NCBI GenBank assembly: GCA_963676095.1
Contig: OY781040.1
Coordinates: 5,580,001 to 5,644,000 of the forward strand
DNA length: 64,000 nt
Direction: 5' to 3'
Source of the DNA: G963676095 sp963676095
Lineage (GTDB): Bacteria > Bacteroidota > Bacteroidia > Bacteroidales > Prolixibacteraceae
The notes under the pieces were generated by a model. That model did not search any database. It was not told where the DNA came from and was given only the letters and a program-made list of their open reading frames with translations. Made by a program: the position numbers and the translations under genes. Of the stretch, positions 1-8,922 are shown piece after piece (position 1 is the stretch's first letter; the number at the start of each line of letters is the position of its first letter).

Positions 1-60
1 CCAATCCCTAGCAGCGAAATTTTAAAGTATAATGCTTTAATCCAAAATAAGGGATGGTAA
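1..60 (+). CDS. SusD/RagB family lipoprotein, C-terminal end only (partial)
   Basis: Frame 1 is open from the first base of the window to a TAA at 58-60 and reads as nineteen residues ending in EILKYNALIQNKGW. Preceded by PIPSS, this is the classic C-terminus of SusD/RagB proteins (a PIP..E...N..L.QN.GW pattern). It is too short for ORF callers. SusD proteins are outer-membrane lipoproteins that cap the SusC transporter and bind oligosaccharide. The next gene is a SusE-position lipoprotein and the one after it a GH10 xylanase, so this is probably the last susD of a xylan-utilisation locus lying mostly upstream. The identification rests on the terminal motif and the context only. Confidence 0.75.
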   Translation, partial: PIPSSEILKYNALIQNKGW

Positions 61-121
61 AAGTTGACGAAACCGGAAAAAGTTTCTATGCAATTAATTT
101 GAAAAAAATAAAATTAAAGAG

Positions 122-1153
122 ATGAAAAGGATATTTTTTATATCGTTAATCATAATGGTAGGAGCATTCACTTCTTGTCATAACCAGGATTGGGAATTTG
201 AGGATTATGACTATCAGACAGTTTATTTTTCCTACCAGTCTCCGGTGCGGACTATTACCTTGGGTGACGACATTTACGATACTTCGCTCGATAATGCTCA
301 TCAATGTAAAATTTATGCCACCACCGGGGGTGTTTACGAAAATGACAATGATATTACGATCAGCATTGAAGTAGATGAGTCGCTATGTGACGGCCTGTTT
401 TTTGAATCGGGTGGTCAGGCAGTTACCCCTATGCCAGGCAACTATTATTCATTGGCTGCCAACGAAATTGTTATTCCTTCAGGAAGCCTGTCGGGAGGGG
501 TGCTCGTACAACTTACCGATGCTTTCTTTGCGGATACGCTGTCTTTAAAGAATACTTACGTGATCCCGCTGGTAATGAAGAGTGTTACGAATGCTGATTC
601 CATTTTGTCCGGCGATCCTGCCGTAGATAATCCGAATCGTTATGTGTCGGATGATTGGGTTACCGAACCCAAAGACTACGTTTTGTATTGTATAAAGTAT
701 ATCAACGCGTACCATGGATATTATTTACGCCGGGGAAAAGATATAATTACAGGAAAGAACGGAAATTCGGCACTGGACCAAACGATCATCCGGCATGAGG
801 AATATGTCGAGTATGACGAGGTTTGCGAACTAACAGCCAAATCGCTGACAAAAGTAGAATTTCCCATTACCTTCCAGGATGCAGAAGGGTACAATATCGA
901 CTGTACGTTGTTACTTACATTTGATGAGGACAGCATCTGTACCGTGTCTTCCGGGTCTGATGATTACACGGCTACCGGCAGCGGAAAATTTGTTACAGAC
1001 GGTGAAAAGAACAGTTGGGGAAGCAAAGACCGTGATGCTATTTATCTGAACTACGAAATTGATCTCGATGAAATGCATGTTGCGACAAGCGATACCTTGG
1101 TGGCTCGAAACCGGGGAGTTACGTCGGAGACATTTTCTCCGGTGCTGGAATAG
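122..1153 (+). CDS. SusE-position surface lipoprotein (DUF1735/DUF5627-like)
   Basis: This 343-residue lipoprotein has a hydrophobic signal and a lipobox ending at Cys19 (FTSC). The mature N-terminus is very acidic (residues 22-31), as is common for surface-exported Bacteroidota lipoproteins. The body begins with a beta-rich region (YQTVYFSYQSPVRTITLG, about residues 32-50) resembling the DUF1735/BT_3987-like domain found at the SusE/F position, and the second half resembles DUF5627. It lies 61 bp after the susD stop and 31 bp before the GH10 gene, the same order seen in known Bacteroides xylan loci (SusC, SusD, unknown surface protein, GH10). A role as a non-catalytic cell-surface glycan-binding protein is inferred from position and domain style; ligand specificity cannot be read from the sequence. 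Confidence 0.75.
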   Translation: MKRIFFISLIIMVGAFTSCHNQDWEFEDYDYQTVYFSYQSPVRTITLGDDIYDTSLDNAHQCKIYATTGGVYENDNDITISIEVDESLCDGLFFESGGQAVTPMPGNYYSLAANEIVIPSGSLSGGVLVQLTDAFFADTLSLKNTYVIPLVMKSVTNADSILSGDPAVDNPNRYVSDDWVTEPKDYVLYCIKYINAYHGYYLRRGKDIITGKNGNSALDQTIIRHEEYVEYDEVCELTAKSLTKVEFPITFQDAEGYNIDCTLLLTFDEDSICTVSSGSDDYTATGSGKFVTDGEKNSWGSKDRDAIYLNYEIDLDEMHVATSDTLVARNRGVTSETFSPVLE

Positions 1154-1184
1154 CTTTTTTTTATCTATTAAGACTTAGAATAAT

Positions 1185-3353
1185 ATGAAACAGTTACATA
1201 AAATATGGCTATCGGTTACAGTTTTTATGCTTGTGATTTCTTGTGCAGATAATGATGCGCTCAAGTATAGTGTCGAAGAGCCGGAAAGCCTTGCTGCGTT
1301 GGAATATCTCAAAGATTATGATGCCTTGAAAACATATGTTGACCGTACGGAAAACCCTGATTTTAAATTGGGAACCGGTATTTCTGCTGATGACTATATT
1401 GATAAAGGCGTTGCATACAGGCTTGTCAACGCTAACTACGATGAGATGACCGCCGGATACGCCATGAAGCATGGCGCAATAGTCGGGGATGACGGAACCC
1501 TTGATCTGACTACGGTAAACACGTTTCTTCAGTATGCTAAGGATGCCGGGATATCGGTTTTTGGCCACACGCTATGTTGGCATGCCAATCAGAACGCGAC
1601 CTACTTAAACAGCCTGATAGCGTCTGATGTAATTCCCGGAACTGCTGAGCCAACATGGGATTTGGTAACCGGTGCCGATTTTGAAACAGATGGAGCTTCC
1701 AATTATCAATACAGCACGAATGCGATCGTCTCATTTACAGAAGAAGGCGGGGGTTCAGATGGTGAAGGAAGAGCATTGAAAATAACGAATGAAGAAGCTC
1801 GTACCAATGATTATGATGTCCAGTTTTTTCTGACGTTTTCTCCGGACATGGAGGAGGGAGAGCAGTATGAACTGAGTATGGATGTTCGCGCGGACGCAAG
1901 TGTTTCTTTCGGGACCCAGGCCCACTCCGTGCCGTATAGCTACCTTTATTGGGATTTTTTTGGCAGCATTTCCGCAACTACGGAATGGACTACTTTTACC
2001 AAGCAAATTACAATTACCAGTGATGTTGCGGGAACAGGAGCGATCGCTTTTAATCTCGGAAGTAATGCCACTACTTACTATTTTGATAATATAACTCTGA
2101 AAAAGTATAATGAATCAGGCAGCAGTAACGCGGGTTATGCATATACTTTTACCAATCCGTCGGTCACCGATTACTGGTCGGCGCAGGTAGCTTACGATCT
2201 TTCTGCACTTGAAAATAATACCGAATATACGCTGCAATTTGTTGTGAAAGCAAGTACAGCCGGTACTATTCGCGCAGATTTACAATCTACTTCTGATTAT
2301 TCTTCCAACAGCTTTGGAACTTTTGCTGTTAGCGGAGACTGGAAAAAATATGAACTCACCACTACCACGACGGCAGCAGACCGCAACCGTTTTGTCATTA
2401 GTTTCGGCGATTACGCCGGAACAGTTTACATCGATAACATATCATTAACGGCATCGGGGAGTTCAACCAGTTTAATTTCCGGTGGAGACTTCGAGAGCGG
2501 GGCCGACGGCTGGATAGGTTGGGGAAATGAATCTACCCGCGGACTTTCGGCCTATGGGGAAGGATACGGGGGGAGCGGTGACCAAACCATCGAAAAAACG
2601 GACGAAGAAAAAAAAGAAATCATTTCGGCTGCATTGGAGGACTGGATTTCTCAAATGATGGATGCGTGCTCATATTACGTAAAAGCATGGGATGTGGTAA
2701 ATGAGCCAATGTCTGACTGGCCAGATCAGACGGCACTTAAATCAGGGGCAAACGATTCAGAAATCGCTTCGGATGAGTTCTACTGGCAGGACTACCTTGG
2801 AAAAGATTATGCTGTGTATGCAATTCAATATGCCCGGCAATACGGCAATTCAGATGACCTGCTTTTTATTAATGATTATGGTTTGGAAAGCGAGAGCCAG
2901 GAGAAATGTAAAGGGCTTATTCAGTATATAGAATATATAGAAAGCCAGGGTGTTACAGTGGATGGAATTGGCACGCAAATGCACGTCACATTGGGAGAAA
3001 CGTCGATGGACGGCATCCGGGCTATGTTTACAAATCTGGCAGCTACGGGAAAACTCATCAAAATATCGGAACTGGATATGGGGATAAAGCCGGAAGGAAG
3101 TTCTGAAGATTTGCTGACCGAGGAGGTTACTGATGAACAGCATCAGGAAATGGCCGAATTCTATCAGGAAATTATTGAAGCCTACTTTGAGCTGGTTCCT
3201 GCCGCACAACGTTATGGCATTACGCACTGGTCGCCCACCGATAGTCCTGATGATTCTTCCTGGAGACCTGGCGAACCTATCGGCCTTTGGACGGAAGACT
3301 ATAGCCGAAAACATGCATATGCAGGTTTTGCTGACGGATTGGCCGGAAAATAA
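1185..3353 (+). CDS. GH10 endo-1,4-beta-xylanase with CBM insertion, lipoprotein
   Basis: This 722-residue protein has a lipoprotein signal ending at Cys20 (VISC). The GH10 catalytic domain is split. The N-terminal half includes the HTLCWH motif at 128-133. Residues from about 157 to 470 are then a beta-sandwich insertion with two CBM4/9-like modules, and the barrel resumes near residue 480. The acid/base is Glu507 in WDVVNEPMSD and the nucleophile is Glu629 in ISELDMG, so both catalytic residues are intact. The same inserted-CBM layout is known from surface xylanases of Bacteroides xylan loci, where the enzyme makes the first cuts in xylan outside the cell. The gene follows a SusE-position lipoprotein and ends at a strong hairpin terminator. 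Xylan specificity is very likely; activity on mixed-linkage glucan is less likely. Confidence 0.93.
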   Translation: MKQLHKIWLSVTVFMLVISCADNDALKYSVEEPESLAALEYLKDYDALKTYVDRTENPDFKLGTGISADDYIDKGVAYRLVNANYDEMTAGYAMKHGAIVGDDGTLDLTTVNTFLQYAKDAGISVFGHTLCWHANQNATYLNSLIASDVIPGTAEPTWDLVTGADFETDGASNYQYSTNAIVSFTEEGGGSDGEGRALKITNEEARTNDYDVQFFLTFSPDMEEGEQYELSMDVRADASVSFGTQAHSVPYSYLYWDFFGSISATTEWTTFTKQITITSDVAGTGAIAFNLGSNATTYYFDNITLKKYNESGSSNAGYAYTFTNPSVTDYWSAQVAYDLSALENNTEYTLQFVVKASTAGTIRADLQSTSDYSSNSFGTFAVSGDWKKYELTTTTTAADRNRFVISFGDYAGTVYIDNISLTASGSSTSLISGGDFESGADGWIGWGNESTRGLSAYGEGYGGSGDQTIEKTDEEKKEIISAALEDWISQMMDACSYYVKAWDVVNEPMSDWPDQTALKSGANDSEIASDEFYWQDYLGKDYAVYAIQYARQYGNSDDLLFINDYGLESESQEKCKGLIQYIEYIESQGVTVDGIGTQMHVTLGETSMDGIRAMFTNLAATGKLIKISELDMGIKPEGSSEDLLTEEVTDEQHQEMAEFYQEIIEAYFELVPAAQRYGITHWSPTDSPDDSSWRPGEPIGLWTEDYSRKHAYAGFADGLAGK

Positions 3354-3374
3354 TCGGGTACTTTTATAATTTTA

Positions 3375-3419
3375 ATACTTCTTCCGGTAATTTTTCCCTG
3401 CGAAAGCCGGGAGAAGTAT
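3375..3419 (+). terminator. Rho-independent terminator after GH10
   Basis: A 13-bp stem pairs 3375-3387 (ATACTTCTTCCGG) with 3407-3419 (CCGGGAGAAGTAT), with a single G-U position, and is followed by a T-rich stretch (ATTCTTTCTCTTTTAT). It lies 22 bp after the xylanase stop codon and should end the xylan-locus transcript. Confidence 0.75.
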
Positions 3420-3478
3420 AATTCTTTCTCTTTTATATTTTTACTAAGAAGTATTTCTAATCTGTTATGGACATGTAA

Positions 3479-5196
3479 ATGGCTCAGCCTGATTATTTTA
3501 AAAAGAAATTACACATGTTAAGATTGATAAAACATATAAGCCATGCATTTTCTCCCCAAACGTTACTTATTGAAATTGAGATTATTTGTGTTCTATTAGT
3601 GTTTTTGTTTGGGATAGGGTGCACTAATTTTAAAAGGAATGATACTTTACTTCAGATAGGCAAATACAAAATGAGCGTGGCCGAATATGAAAGTTTCAGA
3701 AGCGAAAATCAGAGTCGCTTCCGTTTGACAGATGAACAAATCGAAAGTAAGGCTATAGAGGAAGGATATATTTTGGCTTATGCTATTGAGAACAGGTATG
3801 ACACGATTACTCTTTTAAAGAGGAGGCTGTTTTACGGTAATCGGCTTTATGCGTCTGAAGTAGGAGGTTATGTCTGGAACAGAAAGGTAAAGCCACTATT
3901 AGGGGTAAGTGAGGAGGATATAAAAATGCATATAATAGGAGAACACTGGAATATGACTTCGAATCTATTCATTTTCCTAATAGAACGCTACTGGATAAAT
4001 ACGTTACTCCTGATTCCACGTTAAAAACGGAAGTCAATTTTAAACAATTGAAGAATATTGTATCTGTAGATTCAAAGGTAAGAATAAGCAATTTCAAGCG
4101 ATATTATCCATTTTATCCGGTCGGGGTTTATATTAAGGACCTGGTTAATGCAAATGCAGGAGATGTCTGGGGACCTTTTGAAACCCTTCAGGGATATGAT
4201 GCGGTTTACCTGGCCAGTATAAAAAAGGTAAAACCTGCCCCGTTTGATCAAGAGAGAAAGCAGATTGAGGAAAATTTGAAAACAACATTGACTGACACGT
4301 ATCATTTCAGGAATAGGCAGGAGCTAATAGCCAGAGCAAATCCCCGAATGTATAATGATGCAATTGTTAAATTGGTTGAAAAATTTGTCCCTGATAAAAG
4401 AGAATGGCCTGGTGTTTACAGAAATATGGTGCTAATGGACTACGACTTTGAAGGCGATAGACATCCCTACACCGTTGCCGATTTTATTGAATTTGTTAAC
4501 TGTGAACCTTTATTCTTTGGCTCTTTGTCGGATGTTGATGATTTAAAAGATATGTTTATAGCCTATTTGAATGATATTTTCCTTTGGGCAGAAGCCCGTG
4601 AAATGAATATTGAATCCAATAAAGATTTTCTAGTTTTCAGAAAATTGTTTCGAAACAAATTGTATAAACAATATTACGAAAAAAGTATTGTTAATCAAAA
4701 AGTTGTGTTTACTGAAACAGATGTAAAAGACTACTATAATAAAAATAAAGACAAGTTTAGTGTTTTTGAAACAGCTGTCGTTTCAGTTTTTAAGTTTGAA
4801 AATCCGCAAGCAGCCTTTGATAGTTTGTCTTCATTAAAGAGCTTGCAAAAAGATGCATCTGGAACCATTACAGGTCATGTAGATTTTGTTTCCAATTTAG
4901 AAAAAGAGGAGATTCACTCTTCAGATACCATGCTTAATTCAAATTTTATAACAGCTATTTCGAAGCTAAATCCAGGACAGGTTTCTATGCCTGTTAATGT
5001 AAATGACGGATTCTGGGTTATATATCTTATTCGTAAAAGGGGCCAGGTATGTTTGCCTTTTAAACATGCAGAGGCAGACGTCAGTCATATATTATCGGGA
5101 ATAAAGAAAAAAGAGGTCTATAATGAACTATTGGCTGCTCTAAAGTCCCGATATCCTGAGACAATTAACCATTTCAGTGAGTATAATGTAAAATAG
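3479..5196 (+). pseudogene. Parvulin/SurA-like peptidyl-prolyl isomerase lipoprotein, frameshifted
   Basis: Two adjacent open frames form one protein. The first (from ATG 3479, or more likely ATG 3515) has a hydrophobic segment ending in a lipobox (FGIGC) and an alpha-helical SurA-N-like region. It runs out of frame near 3926. The second frame, open from 3913 to 5196, continues without a gap. Adding one A to the A5 run at 3922-3926 joins them as ...SEEDIKNAYNRRTLEYDFE.... The C-terminal part has the parvulin-type ending with a GQVSMPV then GFWVIYL pattern, and a second, earlier GDVWGPF/GYDAVYL pair suggests two parvulin-like domains. Such proteins fold or guard exported proteins in the periplasm. 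It stands just before a small cysteine-rich secreted protein. It may be a real pseudogene or a sequencing error in the A run. Confidence 0.7.
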
Positions 5197-5275
5197 AGTA
5201 GTGCAATTCCTGTTTTGTTAGGCAACCCTAATTTCAAGTCGTGATATATTAATTTAACTAATTAAATTTAAAATT

Positions 5276-5647
5276 ATGAAAAAGTTTTTTTTAATTCTTT
5301 TGGGGGTTTTCTTGTTCGTGGGACATAGTTATTGCGGACGTGTAGAGCTTAATACTGACTCATCAAATCCTTTTGCTGATCAGTATTTTTCAATTAGATC
5401 CTATTCTTATCTTTATTGGTCAGGGAGTTTTTATCATGTAAGTGGAGAGGAGGTTGGTTGTGGTGCATCCTACTGTGTTGATACTTCAACAGCGCACTCT
5501 TTTGAATGTGGAGATTTCTATTGCAGCGCAGATGATGGAGAATCTGTTTCATACGAAGGCCAGGAGTATAGTACATATTGGGGAGAACTTTACGTTTTTC
5601 TTGAGACAGATGATAGTGTCGTCGGTAGTTTTGATCTTTGGTGGTAA
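5276..5647 (+). CDS. Small cysteine-rich secreted protein, unknown function
   Basis: This 123-residue protein has an N-terminal signal sequence (MKKFFLILLGVFLFVGHSYC) that could be cut by signal peptidase I or, less clearly, lipidated at Cys20. The mature part is acidic and rich in Tyr and Ser. It has two matching motifs, CGASYC and CGDFYC, about 13 residues apart, which suggest paired disulphides or a metal site. I do not recognise a family. Small exported proteins of this kind in Bacteroidota (for example the NVEALA group) often sit beside propeller lipoproteins, and here a CxxCH propeller gene lies about 3 kb away, but no NVEALA motif is visible. The upstream neighbour is the parvulin-like gene; the downstream neighbour is a DUF6057 gene behind a terminator. 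A secreted peptide or substrate role is speculation. Confidence 0.6.
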   Translation: MKKFFLILLGVFLFVGHSYCGRVELNTDSSNPFADQYFSIRSYSYLYWSGSFYHVSGEEVGCGASYCVDTSTAHSFECGDFYCSADDGESVSYEGQEYSTYWGELYVFLETDDSVVGSFDLWW

Positions 5648-5694
5648 TGTTAAAATTATTTGCCTTCATCTGACCTGATTTTTTGAAAGTAATA

Positions 5695-5733
5695 AAGAGG
5701 CTGCCTCAAAAGAAAGGGATGAGGCAGTCTCTT
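5695..5733 (+). terminator. Hairpin terminator upstream of the first DUF6057 gene
   Basis: A 14-bp stem pairs AAGAGGCTGCCTCA (5695-5708) with TGAGGCAGTCTCTT (5720-5733), with one G-U pair. It separates the small cysteine-rich gene from the DUF6057 gene that starts 93 bp further on. Confidence 0.65.
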
Positions 5734-5826
5734 TACCATTGACTGGTTCTTAAAGTTGCATCGCATAAATTTCATGAGATTATTCTTTTAAAAGTGTTGG
5801 GATAAAGTTGTTAATTCCTTAAAAAA

Positions 5827-7344
5827 ATGATACTACAAGAAAATACACAGAAAAAGAAAGTAGATTCAGGGAAAGGCTTTTTTTCAGTGCTGATATCTGA
5901 TTCGAAGAATGATCTCCAGTTAATATATCTTTTTATTTTTTTAGGTTTTGTTTTATATTTAACAATTGTGTGTAATGATTTTTTCCTGAAATGGGCGGAG
6001 GGGCTTTCCCTGTTCCTGACAACAGGCTCTTACTTTGCCGGGTGCATGCGTTTTGCTGGCGGGTTGCTGATTTATGCCGGGACATTTTTAACCCAGTTTT
6101 TTCATTATCCTGCATTGGGAGGTTCTATTTTCATTGTCCTTTTGTTGTTGACTCAGTATTTATCGCTTGTTGCATTTCATATTCCACGGAAGTATTATCC
6201 GTTATCCTTTATCCCCGGATTCATGCTTTTGCTCTCCATTACGCAGTTAGGTTATGTCTGGATCACCCTAAAATCGCCGGGCTACCTGTTTTCCAATGTA
6301 TTGGGCGTTATCGCATTTCTGGTATGCTTTACCGGATACCGGAAAATCTGTCATTGGGGTTTCAGGAGTATCGCCATGTTTGCGATTGTTACAGCTGGTT
6401 ACCCGTTGTTCGGATTTTATGCCTTGTTTACCGGGCTAATATGCTTACTATATGAACTGACTTTATTCTTTAGGGACTGGGATACCCTACATTTTGTTCC
6501 GGTAGCCGTGGCAATAGTGATGATCGGTTTATCACCACAGTTGTATTTCTACCTGGTTCATCATGACATGCAGCGTTATTACCTGTACACCGCCGCATTG
6601 CCCCGCTTCCTTTATAGCAGGAAAGAGCTTATCCTGTGGTTGCCGTTTATTGTTCTGTTTTTTTCGTTCGTTTTGTTTCTCTTGTTGAGACAGGAGTCCC
6701 GGGGAAACGGAAAAACGGGAAAGGTGGTTTCACTTGTGATATTTATTGCGGCGGTTGTCATGACCTACCGGATGTCATACCGGGATGAAAACTTCAGGGC
6801 GGAGGTCAAGATGTGTGCGGCGATGGAAGAGAACGACTGGCAGAAGGTAACCACGATTGCCGGCAACCTTCGGGATAAACCCACGCAGAGCATTATCCTG
6901 AATTATCACCTGGCTTTGTTGATGCAGGGACAAAAAGACAGAAGGAATTTTAATTTAAACGATATGGTAAATCCCAACAGTATACGTCCTGAAATCATCA
7001 TGATCACCATTCATATGAATGGACAGCCGTTTTTATATAAAACAGGAGAACTTAACGACTGTTACCGATGGTGCATGGAAGATCTGGTCGGGTACGGAAT
7101 GAGAATATCCTACCTGAAATACATGGTCAAATGTGCGATCATGAACGAAGAATATGAACTGGCCAGAAAATATAACGCCCTGATATCAAAAACACTATTT
7201 TACAAAGATTGGGCGCGTAAGTACCAGGGGTATATCGACCAGCCAGACCTGGTAAAAGAAGATGAGGAGATGAGGGCCATCCGGTATGTGGCTGCTCATG
7301 GGGGATGTATGCGTATATTTTTTAAACTGGGACTGCGCCGATAA
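5827..7344 (+). CDS. DUF6057-type polytopic membrane protein with helical C-terminal domain, copy 1
   Basis: In this 505-residue protein, residues about 28-320 are strongly hydrophobic with roughly nine to ten membrane-spanning segments, ending with segments near 262-282 and 295-312. The last 180 residues are soluble and helical, with a TPR-like flavour (MEENDWQKV, LNYHLALL, DCYRWCMED, NEEYELARKYNAL, LFYKDWARKYQ). I match this to the DUF6057 family of Bacteroidota, which has no assigned function. The next gene is a tandem duplicate. Two further relatives at 27971 and 38602 each sit directly before a CxxCH-PD40 lipoprotein gene, and here such a gene is convergent at 8923. It probably acts in the inner membrane with the C-terminal domain on one face. 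The reading frame is intact, although the last ten or so residues differ from copy 2. Confidence 0.75.
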   Translation: MILQENTQKKKVDSGKGFFSVLISDSKNDLQLIYLFIFLGFVLYLTIVCNDFFLKWAEGLSLFLTTGSYFAGCMRFAGGLLIYAGTFLTQFFHYPALGGSIFIVLLLLTQYLSLVAFHIPRKYYPLSFIPGFMLLLSITQLGYVWITLKSPGYLFSNVLGVIAFLVCFTGYRKICHWGFRSIAMFAIVTAGYPLFGFYALFTGLICLLYELTLFFRDWDTLHFVPVAVAIVMIGLSPQLYFYLVHHDMQRYYLYTAALPRFLYSRKELILWLPFIVLFFSFVLFLLLRQESRGNGKTGKVVSLVIFIAAVVMTYRMSYRDENFRAEVKMCAAMEENDWQKVTTIAGNLRDKPTQSIILNYHLALLMQGQKDRRNFNLNDMVNPNSIRPEIIMITIHMNGQPFLYKTGELNDCYRWCMEDLVGYGMRISYLKYMVKCAIMNEEYELARKYNALISKTLFYKDWARKYQGYIDQPDLVKEDEEMRAIRYVAAHGGCMRIFFKLGLRR

Positions 7345-7482
7345 CTGATGTTGTAAAGAAATTGTTGACTGGACAGCTTTCTGAATTATTATTATTTTTA
7401 TCTTTAAAAATGCGCGCAATGCAGGGACAAGGACATAAAGAAAGAATGAAGACAGGGAAGGACCTTTCCCCGTTTTTTACTG

Positions 7483-8892
7483 GTGATGGGGATCGTGATT
7501 TCCGGTTGTCCTGTTGGGGGGGGCTTTCTTGTTTTTGCTTTGTATTTAACAATTGTATGCAATGATTTTTTCCTGAAATGGGCAGAAGGGCTTTCCTTGT
7601 TTTTAACCACTTCCGCCTATTTGTCAAGCTGTATGCGTTTTGCCGGAGGGTTGTTAATTTATGCCGGGACATTTTTAACCCAGTTTTTTCATTATCCGGC
7701 ATTGGGAGGTTCTGTTTTTGTTGCCCTTTTGTTTTTGACTCAGTATTTATCTCTTGTGGCATTTCGCATTCCACGGAAGTATTATCCGTTATCCTTTATC
7801 CCCGGATTTATGCTTTTGCTTTCCATTACCCAGTTAGGCTATGTCTGGATCACATTGAAATCGCCGGGGTATTTTTTTTCCAATATTCTGGGAGTTGTCG
7901 TTTCCCTGACTTGCTTTTCCGGATATCAGAAATTCAGAAATTGGTTGTCCCGCACGGTTGCTGTATCGGTAATCATCATAGCCGGGTATCCGTTGTTTGG
8001 TTTTTATGCTTTATTTGCTGGGCTGTTATGCCTGCTGTATGAATTAATTTTGCTTTCCAAACATAAGGATGCCGGCTATTTTGTTCCGGTTGTTACCGGG
8101 ATTGCATTGGGGGTTCTCGTCCCTCAATTCTATTTTTACAACGTGTATAACTACATGCAGCGCTTTTATATCTATATTGCCGGGTTGCCCCGCTTCCTTT
8201 TTAATCAGAAAGAACTTACTCTTTGGTTCCCTTTTATCATCCTGTTCCTTTCGTTTTTTCTGTTTCTTGTACTGGGACAAAGGCACGGTAGGAATAATAA
8301 AGCTGCGATTGTCATTTCTTCTGCCTGCTTTATCGCGGCTATCTTTTTCACTTATTGGATGTCTTACAGGAATGAGAACTTTCGGGCAGAAGTAAAAATG
8401 AATGCTGCCATAGAAAAGAACGACTGGAAGAAGGTTATGACAATTGCCTGGAATCTAAGGAGAAAACCATCCGAAAATATCGTAACTGACTATTACCTGG
8501 CTTTATTGAAAGGACAGAAGGGCAATAAAAAAATTGATTTAAATAGCACGGTAAAGATAAAAAGTATCCGTCCTGTCATGCCTATCGTGGCGATCCATAT
8601 GAGCGGACGTCCGTTTTTATATCAAACAGGAGAGATTAACGACTGTTACCACTGGTGCATGGAAGACCTGATCGAATATGGGATGAGAATATCCTATCTG
8701 CAATACATGGTAAAATGTGCCATCTTGAACAAAGAGTACAATTTAGCCCGGAAATACAATACCCTTATATCGGAAACATTGTTCTATAAGGATTGGGCCA
8801 GGAAATACCAAACCTATATCGATCGTCCCCGTTTGGCCGGGAACGATGAAGAAATGAAGGCTATTCTCCATTTGGCAGATCAGGAAAAATAA
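7483..8892 (+). CDS. DUF6057-type membrane protein, copy 2, N-terminus disrupted at a G8 tract
   Basis: This is a close tandem duplicate of the preceding gene, with long identical stretches such as YLTIVCNDFFLKWAEGLSLF. The frame as it stands can only begin at GTG 7483 or ATG 7486, which removes about 35 N-terminal residues and shortens the first hydrophobic segment. In the other frame, open from ATG 7410 or 7446, the sequence starts with TGKDLSPFFTGDGDRDFRL, which aligns without gaps to SGKGFFSVLISDSKNDLQL of copy 1. The two frames join exactly if the G8 run at 7516-7523 has seven G. The gene is therefore either switched off by slippage, being lost, or affected by a sequencing error. The C-terminal helical domain is complete. 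The function is unknown, as for copy 1. Confidence 0.7.
   Translation: MMGIVISGCPVGGGFLVFALYLTIVCNDFFLKWAEGLSLFLTTSAYLSSCMRFAGGLLIYAGTFLTQFFHYPALGGSVFVALLFLTQYLSLVAFRIPRKYYPLSFIPGFMLLLSITQLGYVWITLKSPGYFFSNILGVVVSLTCFSGYQKFRNWLSRTVAVSVIIIAGYPLFGFYALFAGLLCLLYELILLSKHKDAGYFVPVVTGIALGVLVPQFYFYNVYNYMQRFYIYIAGLPRFLFNQKELTLWFPFIILFLSFFLFLVLGQRHGRNNKAAIVISSACFIAAIFFTYWMSYRNENFRAEVKMNAAIEKNDWKKVMTIAWNLRRKPSENIVTDYYLALLKGQKGNKKIDLNSTVKIKSIRPVMPIVAIHMSGRPFLYQTGEINDCYHWCMEDLIEYGMRISYLQYMVKCAILNKEYNLARKYNTLISETLFYKDWARKYQTYIDRPRLAGNDEEMKAILHLADQEK
7516..7523 (+). repeat. Poly-G tract (G8) at a frame break in DUF6057 copy 2
   Basis: Eight consecutive G lie at the point where the upstream frame (from 7410 or 7446) and the downstream frame (to 8892) would fuse if the tract had one G fewer. 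Such tracts mutate by slipped-strand mispairing. A second G8 occurs at 40058-40065, inside another DUF6057 gene. Confidence 0.8.
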
Positions 8893-8922
8893 ATAGCATG
8901 GCCTAATTATGCCTGGTGGTTT

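Noticed and set aside
2850..3314. 154-codon reverse ORF inside the xylanase gene
   Set aside because: It is an antisense shadow of the GH10 catalytic half, which has intact active-site motifs.
7362..7565. 67-codon ORF as a separate small gene
   Set aside because: Its middle part aligns to the N-terminus of DUF6057 copy 1, so it is the displaced 5' end of copy 2 and not an independent gene.
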